A DNA stretch of 64,000 nucleotides from Ww85 sp963745765. Lineage in GTDB: Bacteria > Desulfobacterota > Desulfobulbia > Desulfobulbales > Desulfocapsaceae. Below the pieces are notes generated by a model that saw only the letters and a list, made by a program, of their open reading frames with translations, was not told the DNA's origin and made no database searches. Below, piece by piece: positions 8,506 through 17,485 of the stretch (positions within the stretch are counted from its first letter, which is position 1; the number at the start of each line of letters is the position of its first letter). The translations under genes were made by a program, and so were the position numbers. The stretch is from the NCBI GenBank assembly GCA_963745765.1, contig CAVUYQ010000018.1, positions 1 to 64,000 on the forward strand, written 5' to 3'.

Positions 8506-9774
8506 TCAGTTTTCAACGATTGAGTTGAGTGCGGCTATGGTCTTTCCATGCAGAAGGTCCCATTCCGTCTTTATGGAAAGCATTGCCAGGTGAAGCAGAT
8601 CGAGTTCAGCGCTATGTGGCTCTTTGTTACTGTCCATAACCTCTTCGTAAAGTTCGATGAGGCGGCTGCAACTGACCTGTCGGGAAATTTTTTCCGCCGT
8701 TTTGCGACAGCCGGCCCGCAGTTTTAAAATCTTCTTTCGGTCCTCTAACATGATTTTAAGGGTGTGGCTAAACGCTTCCTCAGAGGTATCGGCAGGGAGT
8801 AAAATCCCATTTACACCATCTTCCATGACATCATCGACTCCCGTTGCACTGAGTGCGATTACCGGAACCGATGCTGCCATAGCCTCAGCAAGAACGAGAC
8901 CCTGGGTCTCGGATTTTGAGGCGAAGATAAAGATATCCATCGCTGCATAGCAGTCTGCCAGGTCACTGCCAGTCAGGCTGCCAATCATGGTCAGCGATTT
9001 GCCGACACCCTGTTCTGCAAAAATCCTGACGATGTCTGTTTGGGCACCTCCCGTCCCCGCCACCAGAAATTTCATCTCAGTGGCTGTCTGTGCTGCCCGT
9101 GCAGCGGCACTGGCCAGATAGCAGAGGTTTTTTTCCCTGGCCAGTCTACCGACGTGGCCGACAACCAGGGTGCCTGCATCGATTCCGTGACGTTGGCGAA
9201 ACCGCTCACCGTCACCCGAGGAGAATAGCTCGATATCAACACCGGTGGGCAGAACGTCGATTGCTGATCGGACGCCACGCCTGTAGATCAACTCCTTGAT
9301 GCCGGAACTGGGGGCAATGACGTGGTTGCAGATATTGGCGTACTGGGTGGCGAGGTCGCTGACGAAGCGCTTCAAGGCCGGCGAATCCAGAGGTACATAA
9401 TGGGTATATTGCTCGTACAGAGTATGGTGGGTAAAGACCAGAGGCAGCATGAGCGAGCGGGAGATACGAACAGCCGAATCGCCAAGCAGGAAAGGGTGGT
9501 GACTGTGGACGATATCGGGCCCGAAATCAGCTATTTTTTCGCCGACGTAGCCGATCAGAGGGATCCGCACGGAAAAATCGCTGCCGTTGAAATTCTGAAT
9601 CGCGGGTACCCGGACAACGTAGTCGGGATCTTTGGTGTCCCGGTCAGGAAACGTTGGAGCAATGACTTGTACCAGGTGGCCCCGATCAAGTAAATCCTCG
9701 ACAAATGTCGATACCGAGCGTGCTACCCCGCCGATGTGGGGGAGGTAGGTATTGGTGAACATGGATATTTTCAC
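8506..9774 (-). CDS. GT4-family glycosyltransferase
   Basis: The protein (422 aa) has the GT-B fold of family 4. The N-terminal acceptor domain starts MFTNTYLPHIGGVARSV. The donor domain shows VGHVGRLAREKNL and the E-x7-E motif region (SKSETQGLVLAEAMAASVPVIA). It is closest in appearance to diacylglycerol glucosyltransferases and phosphatidylinositol mannosyltransferases, which act on membrane lipids from the cytoplasm. Its ATG overlaps the stop of the upstream gene (ATGA), and the phosphodiesterase starts 16 bp after it. Confidence 0.92.
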   Translation of the reverse strand: MKISMFTNTYLPHIGGVARSVSTFVEDLLDRGHLVQVIAPTFPDRDTKDPDYVVRVPAIQNFNGSDFSVRIPLIGYVGEKIADFGPDIVHSHHPFLLGDSAVRISRSLMLPLVFTHHTLYEQYTHYVPLDSPALKRFVSDLATQYANICNHVIAPSSGIKELIYRRGVRSAIDVLPTGVDIELFSSGDGERFRQRHGIDAGTLVVGHVGRLAREKNLCYLASAAARAAQTATEMKFLVAGTGGAQTDIVRIFAEQGVGKSLTMIGSLTGSDLADCYAAMDIFIFASKSETQGLVLAEAMAASVPVIALSATGVDDVMEDGVNGILLPADTSEEAFSHTLKIMLEDRKKILKLRAGCRKTAEKISRQVSCSRLIELYEEVMDSNKEPHSAELDLLHLAMLSIKTEWDLLHGKTIAALNSIVEN

Positions 9775-12047
9775 TGATCTTCCTCAAGAGTGCAGGTGTA
9801 GTCAGCCATCGTGCAGGTGCAGTCATGATCCTGAAGAGGGGCAGACTGGTATCCGGGGAGACGGGCGGTGATGGACTTCGGCGGCTGGTCATGCCAGTCT
9901 GCGAACAGACTGATGGTAACCGGGCCTTTTCTATTGTCAATCAGCACGCCAACGCTACCGAACGGAGTCGGTGTCGGACCGTATGACAGGAGCCTCTGCC
10001 TTTTCAGCCATTCGGGCAGGATGCCGCTGCCGATAGTCAAGGCGTCACCCTCCTCCAGAACAAACATATTGCGTATCAGCATGATAAATTCTGCAATTGC
10101 CCAACCATGCTGTCCATCACCCATACACCCTCCGTGAGTGATGGGATGGATGGCTTCCGGCCATTGGCCGGTCGGCGAGGCGAACGAGGCTGCGGCTTTC
10201 AACAACTCACGAAAACGAATATCTCCTGCCCGGAGGTAAACCTGGGCGAGTTCCAGGGTCATGTAGATGTTTATACCCGAGTGGATCATGTCCTGGAAGA
10301 AGCAGCCTTTTTGCAGACAGTTGTTGAACAAATAGTCGGCTGTGGCCAGCAGTCGTTGATCGCCTGGCGGCATGAGCTGAAGCGGATAGTCGGCGACTAT
10401 TGAGCCGATCGCCGCGGAATCGAGGCGTCGGTTCGGTGAGACCGGAATTGCCAGGTTCTCTCTTTCCTTGGCTACAATGGCCAGGCTCCTCAACACCGCT
10501 CTTTCCATCTCGACGGCTGTTTCCCTGATTGATGATTCGGTTTTTTCCATCTTGCTGGCGGCCAGGGTGTCGGCCGCGCCGTTCAATCCGGCCACAGCCC
10601 AGAAATCGTCCCAATAGTAGTTGTCGTTGGGCCCAAAATGTTCCGCACTGAAGCCCGCCGGCAGCAGACCCTGGAGCTTGGGTGTGGTATGGTTCATTAT
10701 TCGTTTACCGGCGATCCATTCTGCACCTTTGATGATGGATTTGATCCAGCCTGATGGAGCAGGGGTGCCGGACAGCAGGCGATAGCGGTTTTTTATCCAC
10801 AGTACCTGACCATTTGCATCCCATTCACCATCCTGGGAGTGGAAGAATCCATTATTCGCCTGACGGCTCGCGAAAGTGTCCAGGTGGCGACGACACCTCT
10901 CGCCGAAGCCTATGGTGAGCAAAGCATTGAGCATGATGCAGGCGTCTCTGAACCAGAACCGATTGTAAGTATACGGTCCTGGTATGGTATCTCCGGCGGT
11001 CAGGTGAATCAGTGAGCGTACGGCGGTATCGTAGAGAAACTGGATATTCTGATCCGGCACCTGCAGCCGGGCTGCCCCCTGCTCGGCCTCTGGCCAGGTT
11101 CGTGAGGTTGTGTGCCGGGGGAAGTCTTCTGAAAACGGCAGTTCGATCGAATAACCATAATTCGCGGATAAGGTTTCAGCGCTTTCTATCCGCACCATAG
11201 CCGCAGCGGTAGCAAGGCCGATCGGACATTGCCGGCTGCTGCCCCCGGCCGGTTTGGCGAGCGCCAGTGAGACATCTCCGTCGCGGTAGTCCGAGAAGAG
11301 GAACTTATCGGGCTTTCGTGTGAAGGTGACAGACGTGTCACCGTTGACCAGCCAGCCATTCTCTTCAGGAAGTACTTCAGCCTTTTCAATGAATTGAACC
11401 CCTTCCGGGTTGTATGGCCGCAAGGTGAAAATGAGCCAGCCACCGATGGCGGCATCAGCCCGGGCGTTAACACGGAGGGTCGGGCGATCTGATACCATTT
11501 CAACGTGTGCTGCTGTGGTCAGCTGAACCAGATCCGAGTCACACCTGGTTATGACTTTGCGTTCGCTGTCGTCGACCAGCTTCTGATCGACACTGTGCAG
11601 ACGTGATGGATAAAGTACTTCACCCTCGTCGTCCATAAACCAGCAATCGATTGACCAGCCGTCAAAAAGCGGTGTGACAAGTCCTCGTGGGTCTACAAGC
11701 GGATAGATAGGAATGTCAGGAAGACCGATGGCGGTCCAGTTGCGGTGGGTCAGATTGATATGGGAGAAAGAGAAAGCCCTGGGAATGAACGAGCAATCCT
11801 GAGGATTGAACTGTCTTTCCACCCAATATGGCCAAATCCAGTCGAGATTATGCTGGATCGCTTTGGTGTTAAGCAATCCCCTGGCATGAAAGACGATCCC
11901 GGCCCTGAGCAGTTCGATGGGCTCCTGGACTTCGGATGGTTGGGCGAAGCTGCGGATACGGGCAGCCACTGACAGGGGATCGATGAACTTATAGCGTTTT
12001 GCTGCAAGCCGTAAAACATATTTCCAGGGAAAGAGTCGTTTAAGCAT
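9771..12047 (-). CDS. six-hairpin glycosidase-like protein
   Basis: The protein (758 aa) looks like an (alpha/alpha)6-barrel carbohydrate enzyme of GH15 or amylo-1,6-glucosidase type. After a beta-rich N-terminal half comes GPYTYNRFWFRDACIMLNALL (350-385), typical of these barrels. Acidic candidates follow in NDNYYWDDFWAVAGL and GQWPEAIHP. No signal peptide is visible, so it is probably cytoplasmic. It is the first gene of a four- to five-gene operon with overlapping stops and starts. The exact substrate cannot be read from the sequence. Confidence 0.7.
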   Translation of the reverse strand: MLKRLFPWKYVLRLAAKRYKFIDPLSVAARIRSFAQPSEVQEPIELLRAGIVFHARGLLNTKAIQHNLDWIWPYWVERQFNPQDCSFIPRAFSFSHINLTHRNWTAIGLPDIPIYPLVDPRGLVTPLFDGWSIDCWFMDDEGEVLYPSRLHSVDQKLVDDSERKVITRCDSDLVQLTTAAHVEMVSDRPTLRVNARADAAIGGWLIFTLRPYNPEGVQFIEKAEVLPEENGWLVNGDTSVTFTRKPDKFLFSDYRDGDVSLALAKPAGGSSRQCPIGLATAAAMVRIESAETLSANYGYSIELPFSEDFPRHTTSRTWPEAEQGAARLQVPDQNIQFLYDTAVRSLIHLTAGDTIPGPYTYNRFWFRDACIMLNALLTIGFGERCRRHLDTFASRQANNGFFHSQDGEWDANGQVLWIKNRYRLLSGTPAPSGWIKSIIKGAEWIAGKRIMNHTTPKLQGLLPAGFSAEHFGPNDNYYWDDFWAVAGLNGAADTLAASKMEKTESSIRETAVEMERAVLRSLAIVAKERENLAIPVSPNRRLDSAAIGSIVADYPLQLMPPGDQRLLATADYLFNNCLQKGCFFQDMIHSGINIYMTLELAQVYLRAGDIRFRELLKAAASFASPTGQWPEAIHPITHGGCMGDGQHGWAIAEFIMLIRNMFVLEEGDALTIGSGILPEWLKRQRLLSYGPTPTPFGSVGVLIDNRKGPVTISLFADWHDQPPKSITARLPGYQSAPLQDHDCTCTMADYTCTLEEDQ

Positions 12048-12063
12048 AATAATGTCGTATGTT

Positions 12064-12212
12064 CTAGGAGCCTGTCGGATTATGCCCTTTTTCCCCTTCT
12101 CTTCGTTATTTTCTGAAAATCAATGCTCGCAATATTAGGTATATGGCTCCGCTTGATTTTCTTAAAATGTCTCGACCTGAGAAAAAATTGCTATAATCCG
12201 ACAGGCTCCTAG
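12064..12212. mobile_element. MITE-like element with 20-bp perfect terminal inverted repeats
   Basis: CTAGGAGCCTGTCGGATTAT at 12064-12083 is perfectly repeated in inverted orientation at 12193-12212, bounding a 149-bp element without coding capacity. It lies directly upstream of the glycolipid-type operon and might affect its promoter. No second copy was noticed in the window. Confidence 0.75.
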
Positions 12213-12439
12213 CTGCTATTTAATTAGTACTGCTGATGAGTCTGATCAAGCGGTCGTAAAGATGATTGTCGATTTCTGTCCGGTGTTATCGGACTAGATC
12301 CTGCCGTGACAGACTGGGAAAATCATTGCACGAGGCCGATTTCAGATTTTTCTGTAATCCTTCAACCAGGCTGTCTGGCGTGGCTGAAAAACCATGCGGC
12401 AAAGGGTGCTGCTGGCCTTTCAACCTGATTCACCGACAC
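12213..12439. other. intergenic region
   Basis: This is AT/GC-mixed sequence between the MITE and a small minus-strand gene. No gene, clear terminator or RNA structure is supported. Confidence 0.4.
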
Positions 12440-12694
12440 TTAAAACTGTTCATGTTCAATATTCTTTTTGAGCTGGGCGATATCGAGTCCGAGGGCAATA
12501 CACTGTTCCCCCTCCATGCACTGCTTGGCATCGGGTTTGTCCAGATAGTGCTTCAATGCATGATCGTTCTTCTTGAGATTGATAGTCCAGACATTTTTTG
12601 AACGGTCAAAATCGACGGTGATATTTATGCCGCATTCACCGATTTCGGGATACAGCTCTGTTATTTTTTTGCATAGATCGTCTTTGTTGTACAT
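12440..12694 (-). CDS. small conserved-looking cytoplasmic protein, 84 aa
   Basis: The 84-residue protein starts MYNKDDLCKKITELYPEIG and has a strong ribosome-binding site (AAGGAGGACCGT) before the ATG. It contains three cysteines, including CMEGEQC near residues 59-65. No domain is recognised. It sits 67 bp downstream of the ferritin-like gene on the same strand, so a shared transcript is possible. Confidence 0.65.
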   Translation of the reverse strand: MYNKDDLCKKITELYPEIGECGINITVDFDRSKNVWTINLKKNDHALKHYLDKPDAKQCMEGEQCIALGLDIAQLKKNIEHEQF

Positions 12695-12761
12695 ACGGTC
12701 CTCCTTGAGGTATCCTTTCCTAATCTCACCAAGCAGCCTTCACCGGGTATTTTCAGCAGGC

Positions 12762-13043
12762 TCAACTGGCAAACTTTTTCTTTGAGAAGAGGAATTTTTT
12801 TAGTTCACTGCTGAGTGATTTGTCATTCCGGCGCAGCCACTCAAGCAGCATGGCGGCGTGCTCTTTCTCCTCGTCCCGGTTGTGTTCGAGAATGGCACGT
12901 AATTCTTTGTCATCGCACACTTCGATGCGCTGGTCGTACCAATCCACAGCCTCCAGTTCCTCTATCAAGGACAAAAGAGCTCGATGCCTGTTATGGGCTT
13001 TCTTGCCTATCTGATCAACCGGTTCGTGATATCCCTTTTCCAT
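12762..13043 (-). CDS. encapsulated-ferritin-like (EncFtn) iron protein
   Basis: The 93-aa, two-helix protein matches encapsulated ferritin closely: ELEAVDWYDQR and HNRDEEKEHAAMLLEWLRR. By alignment with the Rhodospirillum protein, the iron ligands would be Glu29, Glu59 and His62, with Trp35 near the site. EncFtn forms a ring decamer with ferroxidase activity and is normally loaded into an encapsulin shell. Here no shell gene is nearby and the C-terminus (FLFSKKKFAS) lacks the usual targeting peptide. ATG 13043 follows AAGGAG. Confidence 0.85.
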   Translation of the reverse strand: MEKGYHEPVDQIGKKAHNRHRALLSLIEELEAVDWYDQRIEVCDDKELRAILEHNRDEEKEHAAMLLEWLRRNDKSLSSELKKFLFSKKKFAS

Positions 13044-13229
13044 GGTGTTCTCCTTTTGATTTAATTCACGTGATAAGCGCAAAATTATTGTCCAGCCGCC
13101 GGCCTTTTTTATCGAATTCTTGCCTGAACTGAACAAAAAAATCATTCAGGTTAGAATCTTGCATTAACCATGCCACACAGAAACAATCCGTTAATCGCCG
13201 CATCTAAATGGGAGGTAAGCATCGAATAC

Positions 13230-14240
13230 ATGAACATTAAAAACATCCTCCATACCGGCGCGAGCCAATGCTTTGACGATCAGGGTTCGCAGATTGACTG
13301 CCGAAACACGGGGCAGGATGCTGCTGTCGGTTCCGGCCTGAGATGGTCCGGGGCACGTTTTGAGAGCTTGTCTGAAGATCTGATCAGAGATTGCCTCACC
13401 GGTCTGATCTGGACCAGGAACTGCAGTCTTTTCGAATATCCCATAGACTGGTATGAAAGCTTGGACCTTATTAATGAAATGAATCGGCAGGGGAGATTCG
13501 ACCGAACCGACTGGCATCTGCCTAATCGCCGTGAACTGCGGAGCCTTATAGATCACAGTGAGAGAGAGCCGGCTCTGCCCCGTCCCTATCCGTTTGTCAA
13601 CGTCAACCTCAGCTGGTATTGGACCTCGACCACGGCGGCGCGTAATCCAGCCTATGCCTGGTATGTGCACCTGGAAGGCGGCCGCATGTTTTATGGGAAA
13701 AAGACAGATTATTTCTGGGTCTGGCCGGTGGCAGGAACGTCCGCTGTTCTACCGCGTACCGGTGAAAAACGGTGTGATGATGATGGTAAGCCGGTCAGGC
13801 CGGATCACCTGGTCGGACACAATGGTTGGGTCGGTCTTGGAACACCCTGGCCGGAGCCGCGGTTTTTTGCCCGACAGGACCGGGTGTTTGACGCGTTAAC
13901 CGGATTAACCTGGCAGGTTGGGAATGTTTTCGATCACCAGCCCCTTAGCTGGTCGGATGGTCTCGAGGCAGCAGAGGCGTTGGCCCAGAGGAGTGGACGG
14001 CCGTGGCGCATGCCGACCATAAACGAACTGGAAAGCCTGGTAGACGTTTCAGAACACACGCCGGCCCTGCCGCGGGGGCATCCTTTCCGAAATCATCAAC
14101 AAGGATATTGGTCATCGACGACAAGCGGATTTGAAAAAGGCTGGGCGTATGTCCTCTATTTGGATAAGGGTGCCGTCGGTGTCGGCTATAAAAGCAATAA
14201 AGATTTTTACTTGTGGCCGGTTTTATCGCCAAAAAACTGA
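13230..14240 (+). CDS. DUF1566 (Lcl C-terminal-like) protein with two repeats
   Basis: The protein (336 aa) consists of two copies of a DUF1566-type domain. Each has the pattern TGLxW, WRMP/WHLPNRREL, SLxDxSExxPALPR, a YWxSTT motif and a closing WPV. The repeats run about residues 60-185 and 220-336. Such domains occur in secreted or surface proteins, but no signal peptide is evident. The start is uncertain: ATG 13230 has GGAGG somewhat far upstream, and ATG 13170 is the alternative. The function is unknown. Confidence 0.85.
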   Translation: MNIKNILHTGASQCFDDQGSQIDCRNTGQDAAVGSGLRWSGARFESLSEDLIRDCLTGLIWTRNCSLFEYPIDWYESLDLINEMNRQGRFDRTDWHLPNRRELRSLIDHSEREPALPRPYPFVNVNLSWYWTSTTAARNPAYAWYVHLEGGRMFYGKKTDYFWVWPVAGTSAVLPRTGEKRCDDDGKPVRPDHLVGHNGWVGLGTPWPEPRFFARQDRVFDALTGLTWQVGNVFDHQPLSWSDGLEAAEALAQRSGRPWRMPTINELESLVDVSEHTPALPRGHPFRNHQQGYWSSTTSGFEKGWAYVLYLDKGAVGVGYKSNKDFYLWPVLSPKN

Positions 14241-14394
14241 AGACAGAAAATATTTCTCATATATATCATCATGCTATCAACCATTTGAGAAATGAACCAT
14301 ACATTTCCAGGCAGTATTTGGAGCTCAAGCTGAGTTCACAGATAAAGCTTTGGAAACTCATAGCATACAAACATACTACCGGGAGGATTTTATC

Positions 14395-14583
14395 ATGGGT
14401 ATTGGAGGAGGCGGCATTTTAGGCCTGATAGTCCTGATAGCCGATATCTGGGCGATAGTGAGTACCATACAAAGCAGCGCTGCCACCGGGGTTAAAGTCA
14501 TGTGGATCGTGGTAATTCTCTTTCTGCCTTTGATAGGCCTGATTCTTTATTTGCTGCTCGGTCCCAGGGGTGTAAAGAGCTAA
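14395..14583 (+). CDS. small PLDc_N-type membrane peptide
   Basis: The 62-aa protein starts MGIGGGGILG and contains two hydrophobic segments separated by STIQSSAATGVKVMW. It ends in LLLGPRGVKS, the typical phospholipase-D N-terminal (PLDc_N) signature. GGGAGG precedes the ATG. Stand-alone PLDc_N peptides are common and of unknown role. Confidence 0.85.
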   Translation: MGIGGGGILGLIVLIADIWAIVSTIQSSAATGVKVMWIVVILFLPLIGLILYLLLGPRGVKS

Positions 14584-14722
14584 GGCTGCCTTGAAGGAGC
14601 CTGAAATGGGTAGTGGCGAACCTTGTTATTATTTATCTCGCTGCTGATAGTGACGTTTCCCCTGAAAATGGGGACGAGAGTTCTCCATGATAGTTCAGCC
14701 TGCACAATAACGGCCTTGTCAT

Positions 14723-16867
14723 TCACCGCTGAAAAGGATGGTCATTTTTTGATAAGAAAGGCAGGAGTGTTGCTCTTTTTTTATTCATGATCTCGTCCAT
14801 CGCTTGTGCAAAGTAGGGTACCAGGAACTGAAAGCCGAACTCGTTGAGATGATCCTGGTCCCGGTAGATATTGATACCATTCTGCAGCGGCCCGTCAAAA
14901 TAGGGGAACGGATCAAAAACGTCTACCTGGTGCGATTTGGTAAAGCTGTCTATGAAATCGATACTCGGTCGCTGCCATTTATCGATAAATTTGGTATCGT
15001 ACTGGCAGACTCTTTCCTGTGAGAACCATTTTTTCAGACGAGGTTGCCAATCGCACGCCTCTTCACTCGCCATGAGAGGCACCTGTTTGAGTATGACCAC
15101 CTTCTTGCCGGCTTTTTTGATCTCCTCAACGGTAGAGGATAACTGATCTTCATAATAACCGGTGTGGTCTCGCATGACTCTGCCTTTCCCATCTTTGAAT
15201 ATGACGGCCCGAGTGGTGTTGAGATATCCTTTCCCGTCATAGAAAAGATCGAAACGCTGGGCAATGAGAACAAGTTTTACGCTCGGGTCCTCCACAACCT
15301 CTGTCCTGAAAAGAGGCAAGGCAGCCTCGCAATTTTGCTCGTGTTGATCATTGATAGTGCTCTGGATATGCACATCTCCGAGAAGCATCGGGCACCCGGA
15401 GGTTCCGAGATATTTGACGTTGTAACCGTTTTTTCTTGCCCATGCAGTGGTGGCATAGAGAAAATGGGGCGAATGGCTGTCCCCTACAAGGGCGATGACC
15501 GGGGGAGTTGGCTTGGATGTCTGCTGACAGGTAAAAACCTGAAGTCCGTTTCTCAATGTTAGCTGACATTGCGGGTCATATTCCTGTGGGACGATCTCCT
15601 GTTCATTGCCATATCTGGTGATCCGCCATGGAGCGGTTTCAAAATCCTCAAGGATACGAAACGAACTGGAGAAGACAACGATGAGCAACAGAGCGGCAAT
15701 AAGAACCCGTTGATCGCGGAACCCGGCATTTCTTGCGGGCTGCTCGACCAGCAGGTAGCTCAGGGTGGCGCACCCGAAAGATACGATGATGATGAGAAGC
15801 GAATCAGCAATCCCGAGTTCGTTCGTATTGCTGAAGAGTTTCCAGAAGATAATGACAGGCCAATGGTACAGGTAGAGCGAGTAGGAGATTCTTCCGATAG
15901 CCGCCGGGACTTTTGTCGCCAGCATACGGTTGATGATTCCTTCTTTTGAGTGTGCGTGAATGATCAGAGCCGTACCGGCACACGGGATGATCACCGCGAA
16001 CGGGAGAAAGGATCTGCCCAGATAGTCCTCTGAAATGAAGATTACACTATAACAAAGGAGCAAAAGCCCGGTTAAGCCGAGCAGGCTGTTTGTTGCTTTT
16101 GTCCGTGGGACGGGTGCTACTTTAAGAGCGATAAATCCGCCGATACAAAACTCAATAGCTCTGGAGTAGAACATGTAAAAGGCCAGATTATAGTCTTTCT
16201 TGACCAGGATGTAGCAGGCTGAAAACGAAATAAGTGAGCAGATAAGAAAGACAACAGCGATCTGCCTGTTGATATTCTGCTGGGTGTGTTCTGCCCCGGA
16301 CCTGTCCGGTCGCAGTGAACTGCTTAAACCAGAAGAATGGCATCCGCCATCCGTATGATACGATTTCCGGAAAAAGCGGAAACAGATGAAAATGAGAAGG
16401 GGCCAGAAGAGATAGAACTGCTCCTCTACTCCAAGCGACCAGGTGTGCAGGAGCGGCTGCCCCGAAAAGCCCTCCTCGAAATAACCGACGTGGTCTGCAA
16501 AGAAAAAGTTTGAGAGTTGTGCTGAAGCGTATCTGCCTGACTTCATGAAATTCACATATGTTTCCGGGACAAGCAGAAAGGTGCCGATAAAGCCGGAAAT
16601 AATAAGAACGACAAATAAGGCGGGAAAAATTCGCTTTATGCGGCGGGCATAGAAATGAGTAAATGAAAATGTCCGAAGATACTGTTTTCGAAGAATTATG
16701 CCGGTTATCAGGTAGCCGGAAATAACGAAGAAAACATCAACCCCCAGAAATCCGCCGGGGAGAAAGTCTGGCTTAAGATGGAAAATAAAAACAGATAATA
16801 CGGCAAAAGCTCTCAAGCCGTCAATGTCTGCCCGGTATTCACGTGCGGATGAATGTGCCTGATCCAT
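14723..16867 (-). CDS. OafA/YrhL-type O-acyltransferase with C-terminal SGNH domain
   Basis: The protein (about 714 aa) begins with an acyltransferase-3 domain: REYRADIDGLRAFAVLSV, FFVISGYLITG, and HTWSLGVEEQFYLFWPLL with about ten membrane helices. A periplasmic SGNH-like domain (VALVGDSHSPHF at the start, DQDHLNEFG near the end) follows. It transfers acetyl groups to envelope polysaccharide. I prefer ATG 16867, just before the conserved motif; in-frame starts at 16897 and 16918 also exist and none has a clear ribosome-binding site. It is convergent with the PLDc_N gene and divergent from the MBOAT gene. Confidence 0.92.
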   Translation of the reverse strand: MDQAHSSAREYRADIDGLRAFAVLSVFIFHLKPDFLPGGFLGVDVFFVISGYLITGIILRKQYLRTFSFTHFYARRIKRIFPALFVVLIISGFIGTFLLVPETYVNFMKSGRYASAQLSNFFFADHVGYFEEGFSGQPLLHTWSLGVEEQFYLFWPLLIFICFRFFRKSYHTDGGCHSSGLSSSLRPDRSGAEHTQQNINRQIAVVFLICSLISFSACYILVKKDYNLAFYMFYSRAIEFCIGGFIALKVAPVPRTKATNSLLGLTGLLLLCYSVIFISEDYLGRSFLPFAVIIPCAGTALIIHAHSKEGIINRMLATKVPAAIGRISYSLYLYHWPVIIFWKLFSNTNELGIADSLLIIIVSFGCATLSYLLVEQPARNAGFRDQRVLIAALLLIVVFSSSFRILEDFETAPWRITRYGNEQEIVPQEYDPQCQLTLRNGLQVFTCQQTSKPTPPVIALVGDSHSPHFLYATTAWARKNGYNVKYLGTSGCPMLLGDVHIQSTINDQHEQNCEAALPLFRTEVVEDPSVKLVLIAQRFDLFYDGKGYLNTTRAVIFKDGKGRVMRDHTGYYEDQLSSTVEEIKKAGKKVVILKQVPLMASEEACDWQPRLKKWFSQERVCQYDTKFIDKWQRPSIDFIDSFTKSHQVDVFDPFPYFDGPLQNGINIYRDQDHLNEFGFQFLVPYFAQAMDEIMNKKRATLLPFLSKNDHPFQR

Positions 16868-17257
16868 AACAATTTTACAGTAAGCGTTCTCGTGCATCTG
16901 CAAGGCGAGCGACTGCATCTATAGAGATGCAGAGGCAACCTGGCCTGAAAGGTAGGATCAGAGCCCGGAGCACGCAGGCGAGATCATTAGGAAGTTGAAA
17001 AAAGTACTTTCATTAAGCGAAAAAAACAAGAGCGATTCTGTCAGCGAGGAACAACGAGGTTCTGGGAATATGTTCTCCTGAAAATGGAAGCCAGGGGAGG
17101 ATTTGGGTTGAATGTACGGGACAAAAAAGTGTATGAGGAATGAGGAAGCAATCAACCCGGGATATCAGTCACGCGTTTATCTTATACCTGAGCAGGCGAC
17201 TGCACATCATCCGCCAATAAAAACACTGTCCCCTTTTAATCGAAAGCATTAATGTAA
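16868..17257. other. divergent intergenic region between OafA-like and MBOAT genes
   Basis: The stretch should contain the promoters of both acetylation genes. I see no gene, repeat or convincing promoter motif in it. Confidence 0.4.
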
Positions 17258-17485
17258 ATGGTCTTTTCCTCAATAAGCTTCCTGTTTTTCTTTTTGCCGG
17301 TATTGCTGGCCCTCTATTTCTGTTCAGGAAAACACAAAAACGGGCTTCTGCTGTTTGCCAGTCTCTTGTTTTATGCCTGGGGTGAGGGCATATACCTGCT
17401 GATTATGCTCGTTTCAATTGTCCTGAATTACGTCTTCGGCCTTGTCTGTATAGCAGCCAACAGAGAAGGGAACCATCGCGTTTGA
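17258..17485 (+). CDS. MBOAT (AlgI-like) O-acyltransferase, N-terminal piece (frameshifted)
   Basis: The 75-aa frame starts MVFSSISFLFFFLPVLLALYF, the typical N-terminus of AlgI-type membrane-bound O-acyltransferases, and runs through the first helices to NREGNHRV before TGA. The remainder of the protein continues in the next frame from 17482. Either a one-base frameshift (sequencing or natural) split the gene, or translation re-initiates or shifts at GTTTGATT. As a separate protein it would be inactive. Confidence 0.75.
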   Translation: MVFSSISFLFFFLPVLLALYFCSGKHKNGLLLFASLLFYAWGEGIYLLIMLVSIVLNYVFGLVCIAANREGNHRV

